NCBI RefSeq assembly: GCF_950295315.1
Contig: NW_026647264.1
Coordinates: forward strand, 62,001 to 126,000
Source of the DNA: Erinaceus europaeus
Taxonomy: Eukaryota; Chordata; Mammalia; Eulipotyphla; Erinaceidae
DNA length: 64,000 nt
Direction: 5' to 3'
Part shown: positions 1 through 10,989 of the stretch, piece after piece
Numbering within the stretch: the stretch's first letter is position 1
Layout of the letters: each line of letters opens with the position of its first letter
The notes under the pieces: model-generated
What the model was told of the DNA's origin: nothing
Database searches by the model: none
The model's input: only the letters and a program-made list of their open reading frames with translations
Made by a program: the position numbers and the translations under genes

Positions 1-44
1 AACCATCCCTGCCCACCCCCAGAATCCACCACTGTTCTTATTTT

Positions 45-420
45 TTTCCACCAAAGATCCATTTGTCTGTGCTATAACCTCATATAAATAGAATTCTGCA
101 GGGCATCCTCATTAGTCAAAGACTTCACTGTCACTGGACGTAAAGCTTTGGGATCCATCTCCTTTTTACTGGTGAGTTACTATCCCATTGCTTGAATAGG
201 TGCTACATGTCATGGATTCACCTGCTCTCAGAGCCCAAGACTATCTTTAGTTTTGCACCTATTCAAATAATAGGACTGTCTATTCTAGTAATTATGGAGA
301 ATCCCTAAGTCTTCTTTCATTTCTCAGTATTATTTTTCTTAAACATTTTACCTCTCTTAGGAATGGGGTTTGGTGCTTATACAATGCATCCACTATTCCT
401 GTCCCCCCCCCTTTCTTTTT
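45..420 (-). repeat. Old L1 ORF2/3' fragment (L1M-like)
   Basis: The phrase TATAACCTCATATAAATAGAAT and what follows resemble the antisense of old mammalian L1 3' regions. Divergence is high and the boundaries are vague. Confidence 0.4.
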
Positions 421-592
421 AGGAAATGGGGATAGTGGGGAGAGGATAGAGACTGAGAGTGGATCAGGAGATACATAGGGAGAGAAAGAGAGACAATTGC
501 AGGCCTCCTTTACAGCTCATGAAGCTTCTCCCCTGCAGGTGCAGAGACCGGGGCTTGAACCTGGGTCCTTGAGTATCGTCACATGCGCGTAA
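421..592 (-). repeat. SINE-B, minus strand
   Basis: On the + strand it reads as the reverse complement of a tRNA-derived SINE: a GA-rich body, CATGAAGCTTCTCCCCTGCAGG, then the B-box complement GGGGCTTGAACC. The promoter-proximal end is missing. Confidence 0.75.
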
Positions 593-1796
593 GCATAAGA
601 TCCATTCAGAAAGCTTCAGTAGTCTTAAATGGACTGCCTGAATGTTGTAAAGTAAACACAACCATGTGACCTTCCGCAGGGTCAAAGTGCGGGCCCTTGG
701 CTGGAGCTAGGCCATGCAAGTAGGTTGCCCATTCTGAGAGCTAGAAGTTGAGCAGGATGATTTGCAAGCAGGAAAAAGTCTGCCGGCACCACTTACAGCT
801 CAGAGCAGCTGGTGAGACTTTCAGGCCCAGCCTCTTGCAGCTGCCAAATTTTCTTGTTTATCACCCCATCAGAATCTTTAGCCTTCCTATTGATTCTGAG
901 CTAATAAGTAAATCCTTCTGCTCAAGTCCATCTATACTACTGCAGCCCAAGAATGCTAATGGCTACGGTGTGCCCTACTACTGGCATCAACACTTTAGTA
1001 GAATGTGCCCTTCCTACCACAAAGACTCAGCAATAAGCTGCCTTTCCTGGATTCCTGGACTAACAAGGTAAACCTTTATATAGGTGGCTGCTTCAGGCCT
1101 AGCTTTGAAAAGTTTACTGCAAAACTATTTTAAACATTTGGAGTTTGGTGAGGGATTCCCTCCCCCCCTCCCCCCGCACCTAACTTTAAATTTAGTTCCC
1201 AATTTTGGGACAATTTTCTTTCAATCCCCAGTGGAAAGTTAATGGAGAATGCAGACTTAATTTAGAAGGTGAAATGGAGGAGTGTGTGCTATTTTCTGGA
1301 CATCTTTTTTGGAAACCAGGTTCACTTCCCCTGCTTCTGGGTGTAGAGAGCTAGGTAGTGTGGTTAGAGGGTGCTGGGTGTGGCAATCGAATACCTGGGG
1401 AGACCTAGCACTCTCTCTTGCCATCCACAGAAGCTGTTCTCTTAAGAAGCTGCAGTGTCTCCGTTGCCCTACTCTAGGTGGGGCCTCGTTCAAAAATAAA
1501 AAAAGAAAATGAATTCTCTTCTGATTCTCCCCCCCTTTTTTTTTTTTTAATGTCATTGACTCATAAGTGACAGGGAAGGACTCTGTTCTGATTGGTCTTG
1601 GGTTGTCACAGTGCTTGTCCTTGTTAATGTCAGAGTCTGGAGAAGTATTTGATCTGGGGAACAAGGGCCTCAGGTAAAGTTCACCAAGGAAAGGTCAGAG
1701 ATGAACGTGAAATTCTTTCCTTTTTCCTTTTTTTTTTTATTTGTGACTAACAGTAGGTGATAAGAGTCGAAGATTACAGTGTATACTTCCAACTTT
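593..1796. other. Low-copy DNA, no gene seen
   Basis: Reading frames here are short and lack coding character or splice context. Short homopolymer runs (C near 1164-1175, T near 1538-1550 and 1729-1738) are the only distinctive items. Confidence 0.5.
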
Positions 1797-2000
1797 CCTT
1801 TTTAAGAGTGTTTTGTTTATTTGTTTTGGGTAGAGAGAGAAATTGAGAGGGAAGGGGGAGATAGAGAGAAAGAGAGAGACACCTGCAGTACCGCTTCACC
1901 ACTTGTGAAGCTTCCCACACCCCCTGCAGATGGGGACCAGGACCTTTGCCTGGGTCCTTGTGCATTGTGACATGTGCGCTGTACTAGGCCTGCCACTGCT
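1797..2000 (-). repeat. SINE-B, minus strand
   Basis: It shows the full order in reverse complement: A-tail complement, GA-rich body, CACTTGTGAAGCTTCCC, CCTGCAGATGGGGACC, and the head complement GTGCATTGTGACATGTGCGC. Confidence 0.85.
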
Positions 2001-3897
2001 CCACGCCGATGTTAGCAGTCTCAATGCAGCCACTACAGGTGTCCTTCCTGGCCTCCTTAAAGAGCCTGCTCTTGCTATGGTCTCCCCTGGCTGCTGGTTC
2101 TGGTCCTGTTGGCGGGAGGGGGAGGGGATCCTCATTCTCAGAAGTCACTGCTTGGGGCAATGACTCCATCCTAGAACCAAGACCCTTCTCCCTCTCTGTG
2201 GACTTGTTAATCACACTCTTGGCAGGAGTTTTCCAGAAGCAGATGATAGGTATTTACCATCAGTCTCCCCATCTCAGAGTTCCCAGAGGGCAGGCAGCTT
2301 GCTGCTTTGGGAATGTGTCTTGCTTGGCCAAAGTGGTTTCACAGGTTGCATACTATGCAAAGGCACCAGGTGGAAGAGGGGTTTAGTCAGGGTGTGGGGG
2401 TAACTTGGGGGGGTGAGAAGTTACTCCCACCACTTCTTGGGGGTGAGAAGGCCTTATATGGAACTTAAAGTTACATTACAGAATTGAAACTTTGCCTCAA
2501 GGTCGCTCTCTGAGGTCAGCGCAAAGGGGACAGACCAAGGACCAGCCAGGACTTAGCTGTCAGCTGGCCTCCCTTTGTGTAGCTTTGATGTGGAGTGTGG
2601 ACTCCAGGGCATCTCTTAGGGGTGGGAGAAGGCTTTGTGGGAGAGGAGGTGCACTGTATGTCACTCTCAGTGGTGAGCTCTGCTGCCAGATGGGGAATGT
2701 GGTCTCTTAGGGCACTGGGCTTGGAATCCAGGGTGGGGAGGGTTAGGGGGAAGGGGAGTGTGGATGACAGGAAAGCAGGTGCCTCCCCGGAGGTTGGCAG
2801 GTGGCCGTCTAGACCAGCTCTCTGCAGGGGTACTGCTAGCAGGTAGTGGGGTTCTGATTTGCAGGCAAGATCAAGATGAAGGCTGGCTTTGAGTTCTCCC
2901 AGAGTCTGAGGCTGGGTGCTCAGGGTCTCAGGATGTGGGTGGATCCAGCTTGGAGAAAGCAGAAGCCAGCCAGATAGCTTGGTGGTTATGGCTCAGACTC
3001 TGGGTACAGACTTACCTGCTTTTACCCTCCCTCCTCCTTGAGACATTAACTTGCCCTCATGAGTCTCAGTGACTTCTGCCACAAAATGAAAGGGATAACA
3101 GTGTGTCTGTCATTGTGATGACTAAACAAGAAGCATTTAGAGCAGTGCTCAGTGCTCAGATGGCGGTTATGACTGTAAATGTTGAAGTTTCCCTGTTTGG
3201 CCTGTTGTGTGCCCTTTTGACCTTGGTGCTGTCCTTAATGGGGTTCACATTTGGACTTGAGGGCTGCTGCTTTGATCTGATACTGAACTCTGTAGCCCGC
3301 ATGCTTGCCTTGTTCCTGTGGCTGCTGGAAAGCTTAGCGTCAGATGCGTGGCTCAGTTTAATCATCAGATTTCTGGTGACATCTCCTCTTTCTGCCTGCC
3401 CGCTGTTCTCTTTGATCCTTCAATTGTTTATTTTTTTATTGCGTTTAGCCCCTCAGCTGCCTCAAACCCATCTGGAAACAGGCAGTTATGAATTTGGAAT
3501 GAGTAAATGTAATTTTAGATCATACACTGAATCAGAGTACAGTGTGAGGAGGGGTTCTCTGCCTGCCTCAATCCTGCTCTCCCCTCTTTGCCTGAGTCTA
3601 GGGGGTCAGTTGAGGCAATAAGGAGGGTCAGCCTGTGGACAAATCAGACGGCACCCCTCTCTCTGGCTCCTTGGTAGAAAAAAGACTGCAGATGTATTTT
3701 CAGGACATGCAGGTACATTTTTAGGCCCAGAAAGAGAGTCAGTGTGTGGGTGGGTTGAGGAGGACAAAGACTGGGTATTCTAAAGTACCCACTGTGTGTC
3801 TGGTACTGCTGTAGGCCCCTATATACTTGGGTGCTCCAGGAAGCTATTGTGTAGTACCTACTATGCAGGCTGTAAGATTCTGGGGCATTGGCCTTTG
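2001..3897. other. Low-copy DNA with a MIR-like patch
   Basis: No supported gene. About 3040-3170 resembles a MIR core (GAGTCTCAGTGACTTCTGCC, AAAATGAAAGGGATAACAG). A 172-codon open frame at 3103-3621 is Leu-rich but overlaps this repeat and has no recognisable domain. Confidence 0.5.
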
Positions 3898-4895
3898 TTT
3901 TGTTTTAATTAGTGATTCAATATTGACTTACAAAATTACATGTCAACAGAGTATAATTCTACACCATTCCCACCACCAGAGTTCTGAATCCCAAGTTTCT
4001 CCACTGTAAGCCGCCACAGTTCTCCGAAGGTTGCAGGCATGGGCTAACTGTCATCTCTACAACTATCTGTCTACATTTATACTTAATTGCCCCCTTTTTC
4101 TTCCAGGTCCAGTCCTCTCTTCCCCTCCAAGCTACACATAAGCCCATTACTACATCCAAATGTCTCTGTACTTTTCATCCTCTGTCTCTAGGACCTGATG
4201 GAGCTGGAGTTCAGAGCCCTCTTATCCTCTTCCTCCTATCACTTCTCCCCCACTGGGAGTATGGATCAAAGTTGTTTTTGAGGTACAGAAGGTAGGAGGT
4301 CTGGCTTCTGTAATTGCTTCTCCACTGGATTTGGTGTTGGCAGGTCAATCCATACCTCCAGCCTGTTTCTATCCCTCCCTAGTGAGATAAGGCTCTGGAG
4401 AGGTGAGGTTCCAGGACACATTAGTGAGGTTGTCTGCCCAGAGAAGTCAGGGTGGAATCATGGTAGCATCTGCAACTTGGTGTCTGGAAGGTGGCAGGAC
4501 ATAAAGTGAGACAAAACAGTTAACAAACAGGAACCAAAAAGCAGGGACAGAGGAGATGAGATTAAGGATCTTAGGCTGGAAGAAAGCTCAGAAGGCCATC
4601 TTAAGCATGTTTCTAGGGGCCCACAACTATGATAAGTTTGAGTTTAATAGCCAGCATAAAGTTGGATAAAAACATGTCTGAAAAAAATGGTGTCAGAGTA
4701 GAGAAAAGGGCTAGAGAGTTGGGTTAGGGCAGAAAGTATCTCCCATTCTTGAAAATATTCTTTGGATAGAATTAACTACTTACCTTCATCCACCAGATCC
4801 GGGGCCCTTATGTGTATTTTTATATTTAGCACCAGAGCCTGTGTAATCTCTGAGTCCCTACTGGTCTGAGCTCGCAGCTCATGGTCGCAGCTGGG
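3898..4895 (-). repeat. LAR (long A-tailed repeat), minus strand, about 1 kb
   Basis: Its 3' end lies on the left (TTTTAATTAGTGATTCAATA, the complement of a terminal AATCACTAATAAAA). The body is shared with copies at 19536, 29750, 35425 and 56819: CCATTCCCACCACCAGAG, TATGGATCAA, AGGTCTGGCTTCTGTAATTG. Its right-hand limit is uncertain and may reach about 5240. I do not recognise the family by name. Confidence 0.75.
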
Positions 4896-5756
4896 AACAC
4901 TGCAGGCGGCACTCATTTCAGGGCCAGTCTTCCTCGAGTGGCAGGGCAGGGTGCTCCAGCCTCTCTTTGGAGACTGGGCCAGTCCCCGCCATTGCTGCTC
5001 TATGGTGAGGGCAAGGTCCTGGGAGGGCCCACAAGAGGGCTTGTGATGACTTTCCTGATGGAAGTGACCAGTGGTGGTGCAGCGAGGGAGGGATCCATTA
5101 GAGGTCTAGGCCCATCATATTTGTGAGAATCCAAGGATTCCCTGACTAGGGCAGGGCATTGGCTCTGTACCTCAGGAGGAGGGGGTGTGAATCTGCCCAT
5201 AGAACCAACCTGGTCCCATCATGAACCATATGGAGTGGCAGACTCTTAGACCTTCTCCAGGACTCCCTCCTACACTGCACATGTGGCAGGGCATATGTCT
5301 TAGTCATTTATTGCCAAAATATTGCTGTGTAACACACCTCCCCAGAACCCTCAGGCATATGGGAATAACATTTCTTTCTCTTTTAACATATTAGTGGTTT
5401 GGATAAGGTGTGGCTGACCAACGGTTTCTCTCATTGGAATCTGTGCAGCTTCAAGCTTGTGAGTTGTGTTGAGGTCTGTGCCACAGACCACTTTTCCCAC
5501 TTGAGCCAATGATTAACCCTGGCATATTGGTTTCAGGGCAACAAGCAGGAGTGCAAAAGAGCAAACACACACATACACACGCACGCACACGCACATACAC
5601 ACACGCACAGACATGCACACGCACATGCACACGCCAAGCCTTTGATCACATCACACCCACTGGTATCCCATCGGTCAGAGCAATCAGCAATCTCAAATTC
5701 AGGGGCAGGCAGTACACTACTAGATTATAGAAGTGTGACTGTTTCATATAGTTATG
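4896..5756. other. Possible LAR 5' continuation and an old repeat
   Basis: The left part may be the 5' end of the preceding LAR. From 5300 on (TTATTGCCAAAATATTGCTG) it resembles an old mammalian interspersed repeat that I cannot name. No gene is seen. Confidence 0.35.
5564..5633. repeat. Imperfect (CA)n microsatellite
   Basis: Dinucleotide CA repeats are interrupted by CG and TA units over about 70 bp. Confidence 0.9.
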
Positions 5757-5905
5757 GGGATGGCTGAGAAGGTAGCATAAGGGCTATGTGATACTGTTCA
5801 TGCCTGTGGTACTAAGGGTACCAGGTTCAGTCCTCGACACCACCATAACTCAGAGCTAAGCAGTGGTCTGGTAAAAACAAAACCAACTAACCAACCAAAC
5901 AAATC
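5757..5905 (+). repeat. SINE-E, plus strand
   Basis: The head includes GGTAGCATAAGGG, TTCATGCCTG and the B-box-like CCAGGTTCAGTCC, followed by CACCATAACTCAGAGCTAAG and an A-rich tail. Confidence 0.65.
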
Positions 5906-5984
5906 ACATATTATAGGGAAGTAAAGGATGGAGAGCAAGAATCCAGCTTGCTTTAGGATGTGTTTCATTAACTCATTAACATTT

Positions 5985-6125
5985 TGCTAAGCTTTTGTTT
6001 ATTAATGAGAGAGACAGAAAGTAAGAGAATCACTTTGCCATCTCTTGAGCTCATAATTGATTGAATGGGGGACCTCACACTGGCAAGTCCTGTGCTCTAC
6101 TGCTGTGCCAACCCCCTGGCTGCAT
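5985..6125 (-). repeat. SINE-E/C-like fragment, minus strand
   Basis: TTTATTAATGAGAGAGACAG at the left is the tail complement. GAATGGGGGACCTCACACTGG resembles the degraded B-box region. Confidence 0.5.
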
Positions 6126-6134
6126 TTGTACATT

Positions 6135-6425
6135 TGTTTTTATGGCCACCAGGGTTATCGCTGGGGCTCAGTGCCTGCGTGATGAATCCACTGTGCCTGC
6201 CGACCATTTTTCTTCCTTTTAAATTAATTAATTAATTCACTGGGAAGGAAGAAATTGAGAAAGGAGAGGGAGTTAAAGAGGCAGAGAGACAGAAAGACGC
6301 CTGCATTATTGCTTCATTGTTGTGAAGCTTCCCCCCCTTACAGGTGAGGAGCAGAGGCGTGAAGCTAGGTTTTTGTGTACGGAATGTGTGTGATTAACCA
6401 GGTGTACCACTGTCTGCCCCCCCCC
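6135..6425 (-). repeat. SINE with 3' module, minus strand
   Basis: It begins with the complement of the shared 3' module (CCACCAGGGTTATCGCTGGG, ATGAATCCACTG). A GA-rich body, GTGAAGCTTCCCC and the head complement ending at a C-run follow. Confidence 0.75.
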
Positions 6426-6527
6426 CAGTAAATATTTTTTGAAAGATAACTGTGTGTCTGGCACTGTACTACTTCTGGTTATAAAGATGAACAAAGCAGG
6501 TTCTTCTGACACACACACATATTTAAT

Positions 6528-6735
6528 TTTTTATTATCTTTATTTATTTATTGGATAGAAACAGCCAGAAATTGAGAGGAAAGGGGAGTTAGGGAGAGAG
6601 TCAGAGAGACACCTGCAGCTCTGCTTCACCACTTGTGAAGCTTTCCCCCTGCAGGTGGGGACTGGGAGCTTGAACCTGGGCCCTTGTGCATTGTAACACG
6701 TGTGCTCAACTAGGTGTGCCACCACCTAGCCCCAT
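6528..6735 (-). repeat. SINE-B, minus strand
   Basis: Nearly complete copy: tail complement ATTATCTTTATTTATTTATT, CCACTTGTGAAGCTTTCCCC, TTGAACCTGGGCCC, head complement CCACCACCTAGCCCC. Confidence 0.9.
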
Positions 6736-6784
6736 ATATATTTTTTTTGAGTCAGGGTCTTACACATGTATAGTTGCACTGCTC

Positions 6785-6957
6785 CAAGGCTGATTTTTTC
6801 ATTTAGATAGAGAGGCAGAGAAAGAAGAGACACCACAGTACCAGAGTTCCTCCCACCCCCCAGAGCTATAGCACTCTCATATGGTGCCAGGGGCTCACAT
6901 CTGGACTGTCTATAAGGCAAGGTATGCACCCTACCCATTGAGCTATCTTCTGGCCTG
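6785..6957 (-). repeat. SINE-D, minus strand
   Basis: ACCACAGTACCAGAG, ATGGTGCCAGGGGCTCACA and the head complement CCATTGAGCTATCTTCTGGCC mark this family. Confidence 0.7.
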
Positions 6958-8195
6958 GTTCTTACCTTATGAAGCTTATATTGTAGTGGCGGAAGCCTGC
7001 ACTGAAGGCCTACTCCTGTCAGTAATTATTTAATTATAATATGATCACTGCTACAAAGGAGAATTACAACGTACTCATGGGCATATACAAATGGACCTGA
7101 CCTAGTCAAGGGAAGAATAGATGATTCAGCTCAAAATTGAAGGGTAAGAGCTAATTAGGCAAAGAAGCCTTAATAAGATTAGCAGCTGTCCTCTCATCAG
7201 ATCCATGAAGCCAGGGGGATGACAGTGTCAAAAGTGCTGAAGAAAAAGACTATCAACCAAGAATTCTTTTCCCGAAAAACTGTCCTTCAAAAGTGAAGGT
7301 GAAATAAAGACATCCCAGATAGATAAAAGCTCAATTTGCCTCTATCAGACTCGCCCTACGAGAAATGCTAGAGGGAGTTCGTTAAGCTGAAATTAAAATT
7401 AAAGGGCACTAGTCAGAAATGAAGAAATAAAGAAATAAAGAGCACCCTTTGAAGCTATAACTGAGTGTTGCTTGTAGCACTTCTCCTGTCTGCATAAAAT
7501 AGTAATCATAAACCTGTGTTGACAGGTTGACACATAAACAAATAGAGGGTGACGAATATGCAGAGATGTAGTGTGTACAGTAATAATAGCATGGGGGGGT
7601 GACCAGAGCAGCTATAGTAGACCACGCTTCTCACATATATCACAATTAAGTGGACGTTACCGGAGCTTTAAGGTTGAGTGTTAATTGTACTCTCCAGATC
7701 ACTCAGAAAATATTTAATAAGAAAGAAATAAAGTAGACTGCTCAAAAATAGAAAAAGCAGTGATAAAGTAGGAACAGAAAAGACATACTGAAAACAGATA
7801 GTGAAATGGCTTGATTATTATCAGTAATTATACTAAAATCAAATGGGCCAAATGTTCTAATATAAAGATTGGTGGACAGAATGGGTTAAAAAAAAAAAAA
7901 AAAACTTCGGTTTCTACAAAAACACTTTAGATTAAAAGATGTACATGAGTGGAGAGGTGAAGAAAGGAGAGAATGTACCATACGGGCAGTAATTAAGAAT
8001 TGAAGTGGCTAGAGATGAACAAGGATATGTAATGAAAAATGAGCCAGACTTTCAGGAAAATAACAATTACAAAAAATGCCAATTACAAACATATCCGCAT
8101 TTAACAACATTCATCCTAACTATATGAAGCAAAACTAACAGAAGTCAAGGGAGATATAGACACTCCAGCAGTAATATTTGGAGACTTTGAGGTCC

Positions 8196-8290
8196 CATTT
8201 TATTTTTTAATTTAATTAAAATATATATAGTGTGAGAGAGAGAGAGAGAGAGAGGCAGACAGAGAAAGAAAAAAAAAATGACTAGAACAC
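8196..8290 (-). repeat. (GA)n tract with degraded SINE
   Basis: GA units at 8231-8252 sit within an AG-rich, A-tailed context typical of the SINE-D body. Confidence 0.5.
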
Positions 8291-8460
8291 AGCTCCACCC
8301 AATGTGGAAATTTATTAACTTGAGGTCTCTCTTTCTGATACTAGATCATGCTGGGGACAGAATCCAAATTCTAGATTTTTCTTTACTACTCAACTACTCA
8401 ACATTTTCTTTACTACTCAACTACCTTCCTGACCTCCAGGTTCCTCTTTCATAGAAGACA

Positions 8461-8670
8461 GAACAAGGAACCAGGCAGTGGTGCACCAGGTAGAGTGCAC
8501 ATATTACAGTACATAAGGACGTGGGTTCAAGCCCCTGGTCTCCACTTACACGAGAGAAGCTTTAGGAGTGGTGAAGGAGGCTGCAGGTATTTCTTTGTCC
8601 TCTCTTCCTCTCTATCTCCCCCTTCTCTCTCAATTTCTCTGTCTCTGTCAAAAGGAAAATAAAAAAGGAG
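8461..8670 (+). repeat. SINE-B, plus strand
   Basis: Head GGCAGTGGTGCACCAGGTAG, B box GGTTCAAGCCC, body GAGTGGTGAAGGAGGCTGC, pyrimidine run and A-rich tail. Confidence 0.8.
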
Positions 8671-8937
8671 GAGTAGAGTGGTGGACAAGGACCTCCACGA
8701 GGACCCATGTTCAAACCCCTGGTCCCCCCCTGGAGGGATAAGTTTCATGAGTGATGAAGCAGTGCTGCAGGCCTCTCTCTGCCACACCTCTCACTTTATC
8801 TCTGTTCTGTCAAATAAAATAAAGTTTAAAAAAATAATTAAAAAAAAAAAAGGAAAAAATGGCTGCTAGGAGTGGATTTATTGTGCAGGCGCCAAGCCCT
8901 AGGGATGACCCTGGTAGAAGAGGGGAAAAAAAAAGGG
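8671..8937 (+). repeat. SINE-B with 3' module, plus strand
   Basis: Placed immediately after another SINE. B box GTTCAAACCC and GAGTGATGAAGCAGTGCTGC are present. After the A-rich run comes the 3' module (AGGAGTGGATTTATTGTGC, CCAAGCCCTAGGGATGACCC). Confidence 0.7.
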
Positions 8938-8957
8938 CAGAGACGCAGCAAAAAAAC

Positions 8958-9232
8958 CCTTTATTATTATTATTATTATTTATTTTCCCTTTTGTTGCCC
9001 TTGTTTTGTTGTTGTAGTTGTTGTTGTTGATGTCATCGTTGTTGAATAGGACAGAGAGAGGAGGGGAAGACAGAGAGGGGGAGAGAAAGATAGACACCTG
9101 CAGACCTGCTTCACTGCCTGTGAAGCGACTTCTGCAGGTGGGGAGCCGGGGGCTCGAACTGGAATCTTTATGCCGGTCCTTGTGCTTTGCACCACATGCA
9201 CTTAACCGGCTGCACTACCGCCCGACTCCCAA
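8958..9232 (-). repeat. SINE-A, minus strand
   Basis: Full-length in reverse complement: (TTA)n, CCCTTTTGTTGCCCTTG, GTTGAATAGGACAGAGAGAG, GACACCTGCAGACCTGCTTC, GGGGGCTCGAACTGG and CTACCGCCCGACTCCC-type head complement. Confidence 0.95.
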
Positions 9233-9561
9233 GAAAAATCTTGAACAGCTCTATATACCAGTTGTTGTCTACCACATATCAGTACAGCACTTGATTCAGC
9301 AACAACAGAATGTTTGTTCTTCTAAGTGCACAAGCGCACATGAGAAGAGTTGTCCAGATGGCACCATATACTACACCATACAGCAAGCCTCAATCAATTT
9401 AAAAGGATGAAATCATACAAAGCATATTCCCTGCCTATAGTGGGATGAAATTAAAAACAACAAAAGAAAATTTGGGAAATTCACAAATAAGTGCAAATAT
9501 GTTCCTAAACTACTAGTAGGTCAAGAAGTTCAACAGAACTTAGAAAGTACTTGTATATTTA

Positions 9562-9825
9562 GGGGTCGGGCGGCGGCACAGCAGGTTAAGTGCACATGGC
9601 ACCAAGCGCAAGGACCGGCGTAAGGATCCCGGTTCCAACCCCCGGCTCCCCACTTGCAGGGGAGTTGCTTCACAGGCAGTGAAGCAGGTCTGCAGATGTC
9701 TGTCTTTCTCTCCCCCTCTCTGTCTTTCCCTCCTCTCTCCATTTCTCTCTGTCCTATCCAACAACTACAACATCAACAACAACAACAATAATAAAAAAAA
9801 AACAGCAAGGGCAACAAAAGGGCAT
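9562..9825 (+). repeat. SINE-A, plus strand
   Basis: Head GGGGTCGGGCGGCGGCACAG, B box GGTTCCAACCC, GAAGCAGGTCTGCAGATG, TCCTATCCAACAACTAC and ACAA-rich tail. Confidence 0.95.
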
Positions 9826-10020
9826 ACCTGGAAATTTATGAAACTAAACATACAATATACCAAGCCTGAATGGGATGCAGCTAAAAGCAGTGCCTTGAGG
9901 GAAATAGATAGCAATTAATGCCCATACTCAGAAGAGCTCAGTGGTAGCATGAAGGCCCTGTACTTTCCCCCTAAAAAGATCTCGTACTAAGAGCTTTCTA
10001 CCTTAAGAATCTTGAAAAAA

Positions 10021-10160
10021 GGGGGCCAGGCGGTGGCGCACCAGGTTAAACACACATAGTACAAAACACAGGGACTAGGCTGACACAAGGAAACCCATTC
10101 GAGCTCCTGGCTCCCCACCTGCAGGGAGGTCGCTTCACAAACAGTGAAGCAGATGAAGAA
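10021..10160 (+). repeat. SINE-A, plus strand, 3' truncated
   Basis: The head and B-box region (CATTCGAGCTCCTGGCTCCC) are present, but the copy stops after ACAGTGAAGCAGATG, before the pyrimidine body. Confidence 0.8.
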
Positions 10161-10254
10161 CGGGAGAGTCTTGGTTTGATCATCAGAGCACTAGAAAGTC
10201 ACTAGAGAATTTCCACAGGTAGTCCCCTTGCAGAGCTGGCTTTATTTATTTACT

Positions 10255-10480
10255 TATTTCAATTTTTTATTTAATGGTGGTGGTATATGTGTGTGTGAGA
10301 GAGAGAAAGAGAGAGAGAGAGGGAGAGGGAGAGGGAGAGGGAGAGGGAGAGGGAGAAAGAGAAAGAGTCAGTACTGCTCTGGCATATACAGTGTTGCAGG
10401 GATTAAATCCAGACTCTGATGCATGCAAATCCTGCCAAGCCCCCTCTCCAGTCAGAGGACTGGCGTGTTGGAGAGCCCAT
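10255..10480 (-). repeat. (GA)n/(GGGAGA)n tract in a SINE-D body
   Basis: GA dinucleotides change to a GGGAGA hexamer array at about 10321-10356. The flanks (CAGTACTGCTCTGGC, GGGATTAAATCCAGAC) look like a minus-strand SINE-D. Confidence 0.65.
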
Positions 10481-10804
10481 TGTGACTACGTGAGCAGAAT
10501 AGATTAGAGAGTCGGGACAGGACTTGAGGAGGTCTCTACGATAGCTAAGGTGACAGGCACCAGCATTTCAGGGAGGTTGAGGCCAGTACTGGCTGTTGAT
10601 GCGAATATTCTAACTCCCTGCCCTTGCAACCTCTCTGCTCCCCCCTACCCCCTCCAAAAGCCACTAGCCCCGGGTATTATTTTTGGTATTGGGTTGTCTA
10701 TGCAAAAATGCATCATGACTTTTCTGACAACCCAATATTTATGTAGCTGTTTGGAATTCATGCCTGCATAGTTCTACTGTGAGACTCCTGCACACCCCCA
10801 TACT

Positions 10805-10985
10805 CGCAGATAGAGAGGGAGAGAGGCAGAGAGAGAAGGAGAGATACCACATGACTATTCCACCACATGTGAAGCATCTCCTTTGCATGATGCTCCCCTA
10901 TGGTAGCCAGGGGACTTGAACTCAGGTCCATGCACATGGCAAAGTATGTGCTTTACTAAGTGAGCTGTCTCCTGCCCCCCTCTCC
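10805..10985 (-). repeat. SINE-D, minus strand
   Basis: GAGAGGCAGAGAGAGAAGGA, CACCACATGTGAAGCATCTC, GGGGACTTGAACTCAGG and head complement CTAAGTGAGCTGTCTCCTGC. Confidence 0.75.
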
Positions 10986-10989
10986 CTCC

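Larger units (their letters stand above)
7010..9925 (+). repeat. Old L1/HAL1-type fragment, plus strand, broken up by SINEs
   Basis: About 7180-7370 matches the familiar old L1 stretch (GATGACAGTGTCAAAAGTGC, CTATCAACCAAGAATTC). At 9240-9540 and 9835-9925 it matches the ORF2 endonuclease-to-RT part (AGCCTCAATCAATTTAAAAGG, GGGATGCAGCTAAAAGCAGT). Frames are destroyed. At least four SINEs interrupt it (8461, 8671, 8958, 9562), so these SINEs are younger than the L1. Confidence 0.75.

Noticed and set aside
3103..3621. 172-codon Leu-rich + strand reading frame
   Set aside because: It starts inside a MIR-like repeat, has no domain or splice context, and its hydrophobic look comes from T-rich composition.
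3898..4895. LAR as an endogenous retrovirus LTR
   Set aside because: There are no TG/CA ends, no primer binding site and no viral reading frame. The A-rich 3' end and 5' truncation fit LINE-mobilised elements better.
5564..5633. CRISPR-like or telomeric array among the simple repeats
   Set aside because: Units are 2-6 bp microsatellites without spacers, and no TTAGGG array was seen.
9562..9825. SINE heads as functional tRNA genes
   Set aside because: A and B boxes are visible, but the cloverleaf stems are degraded and each copy continues into the SINE body. They are tRNA-derived repeats.
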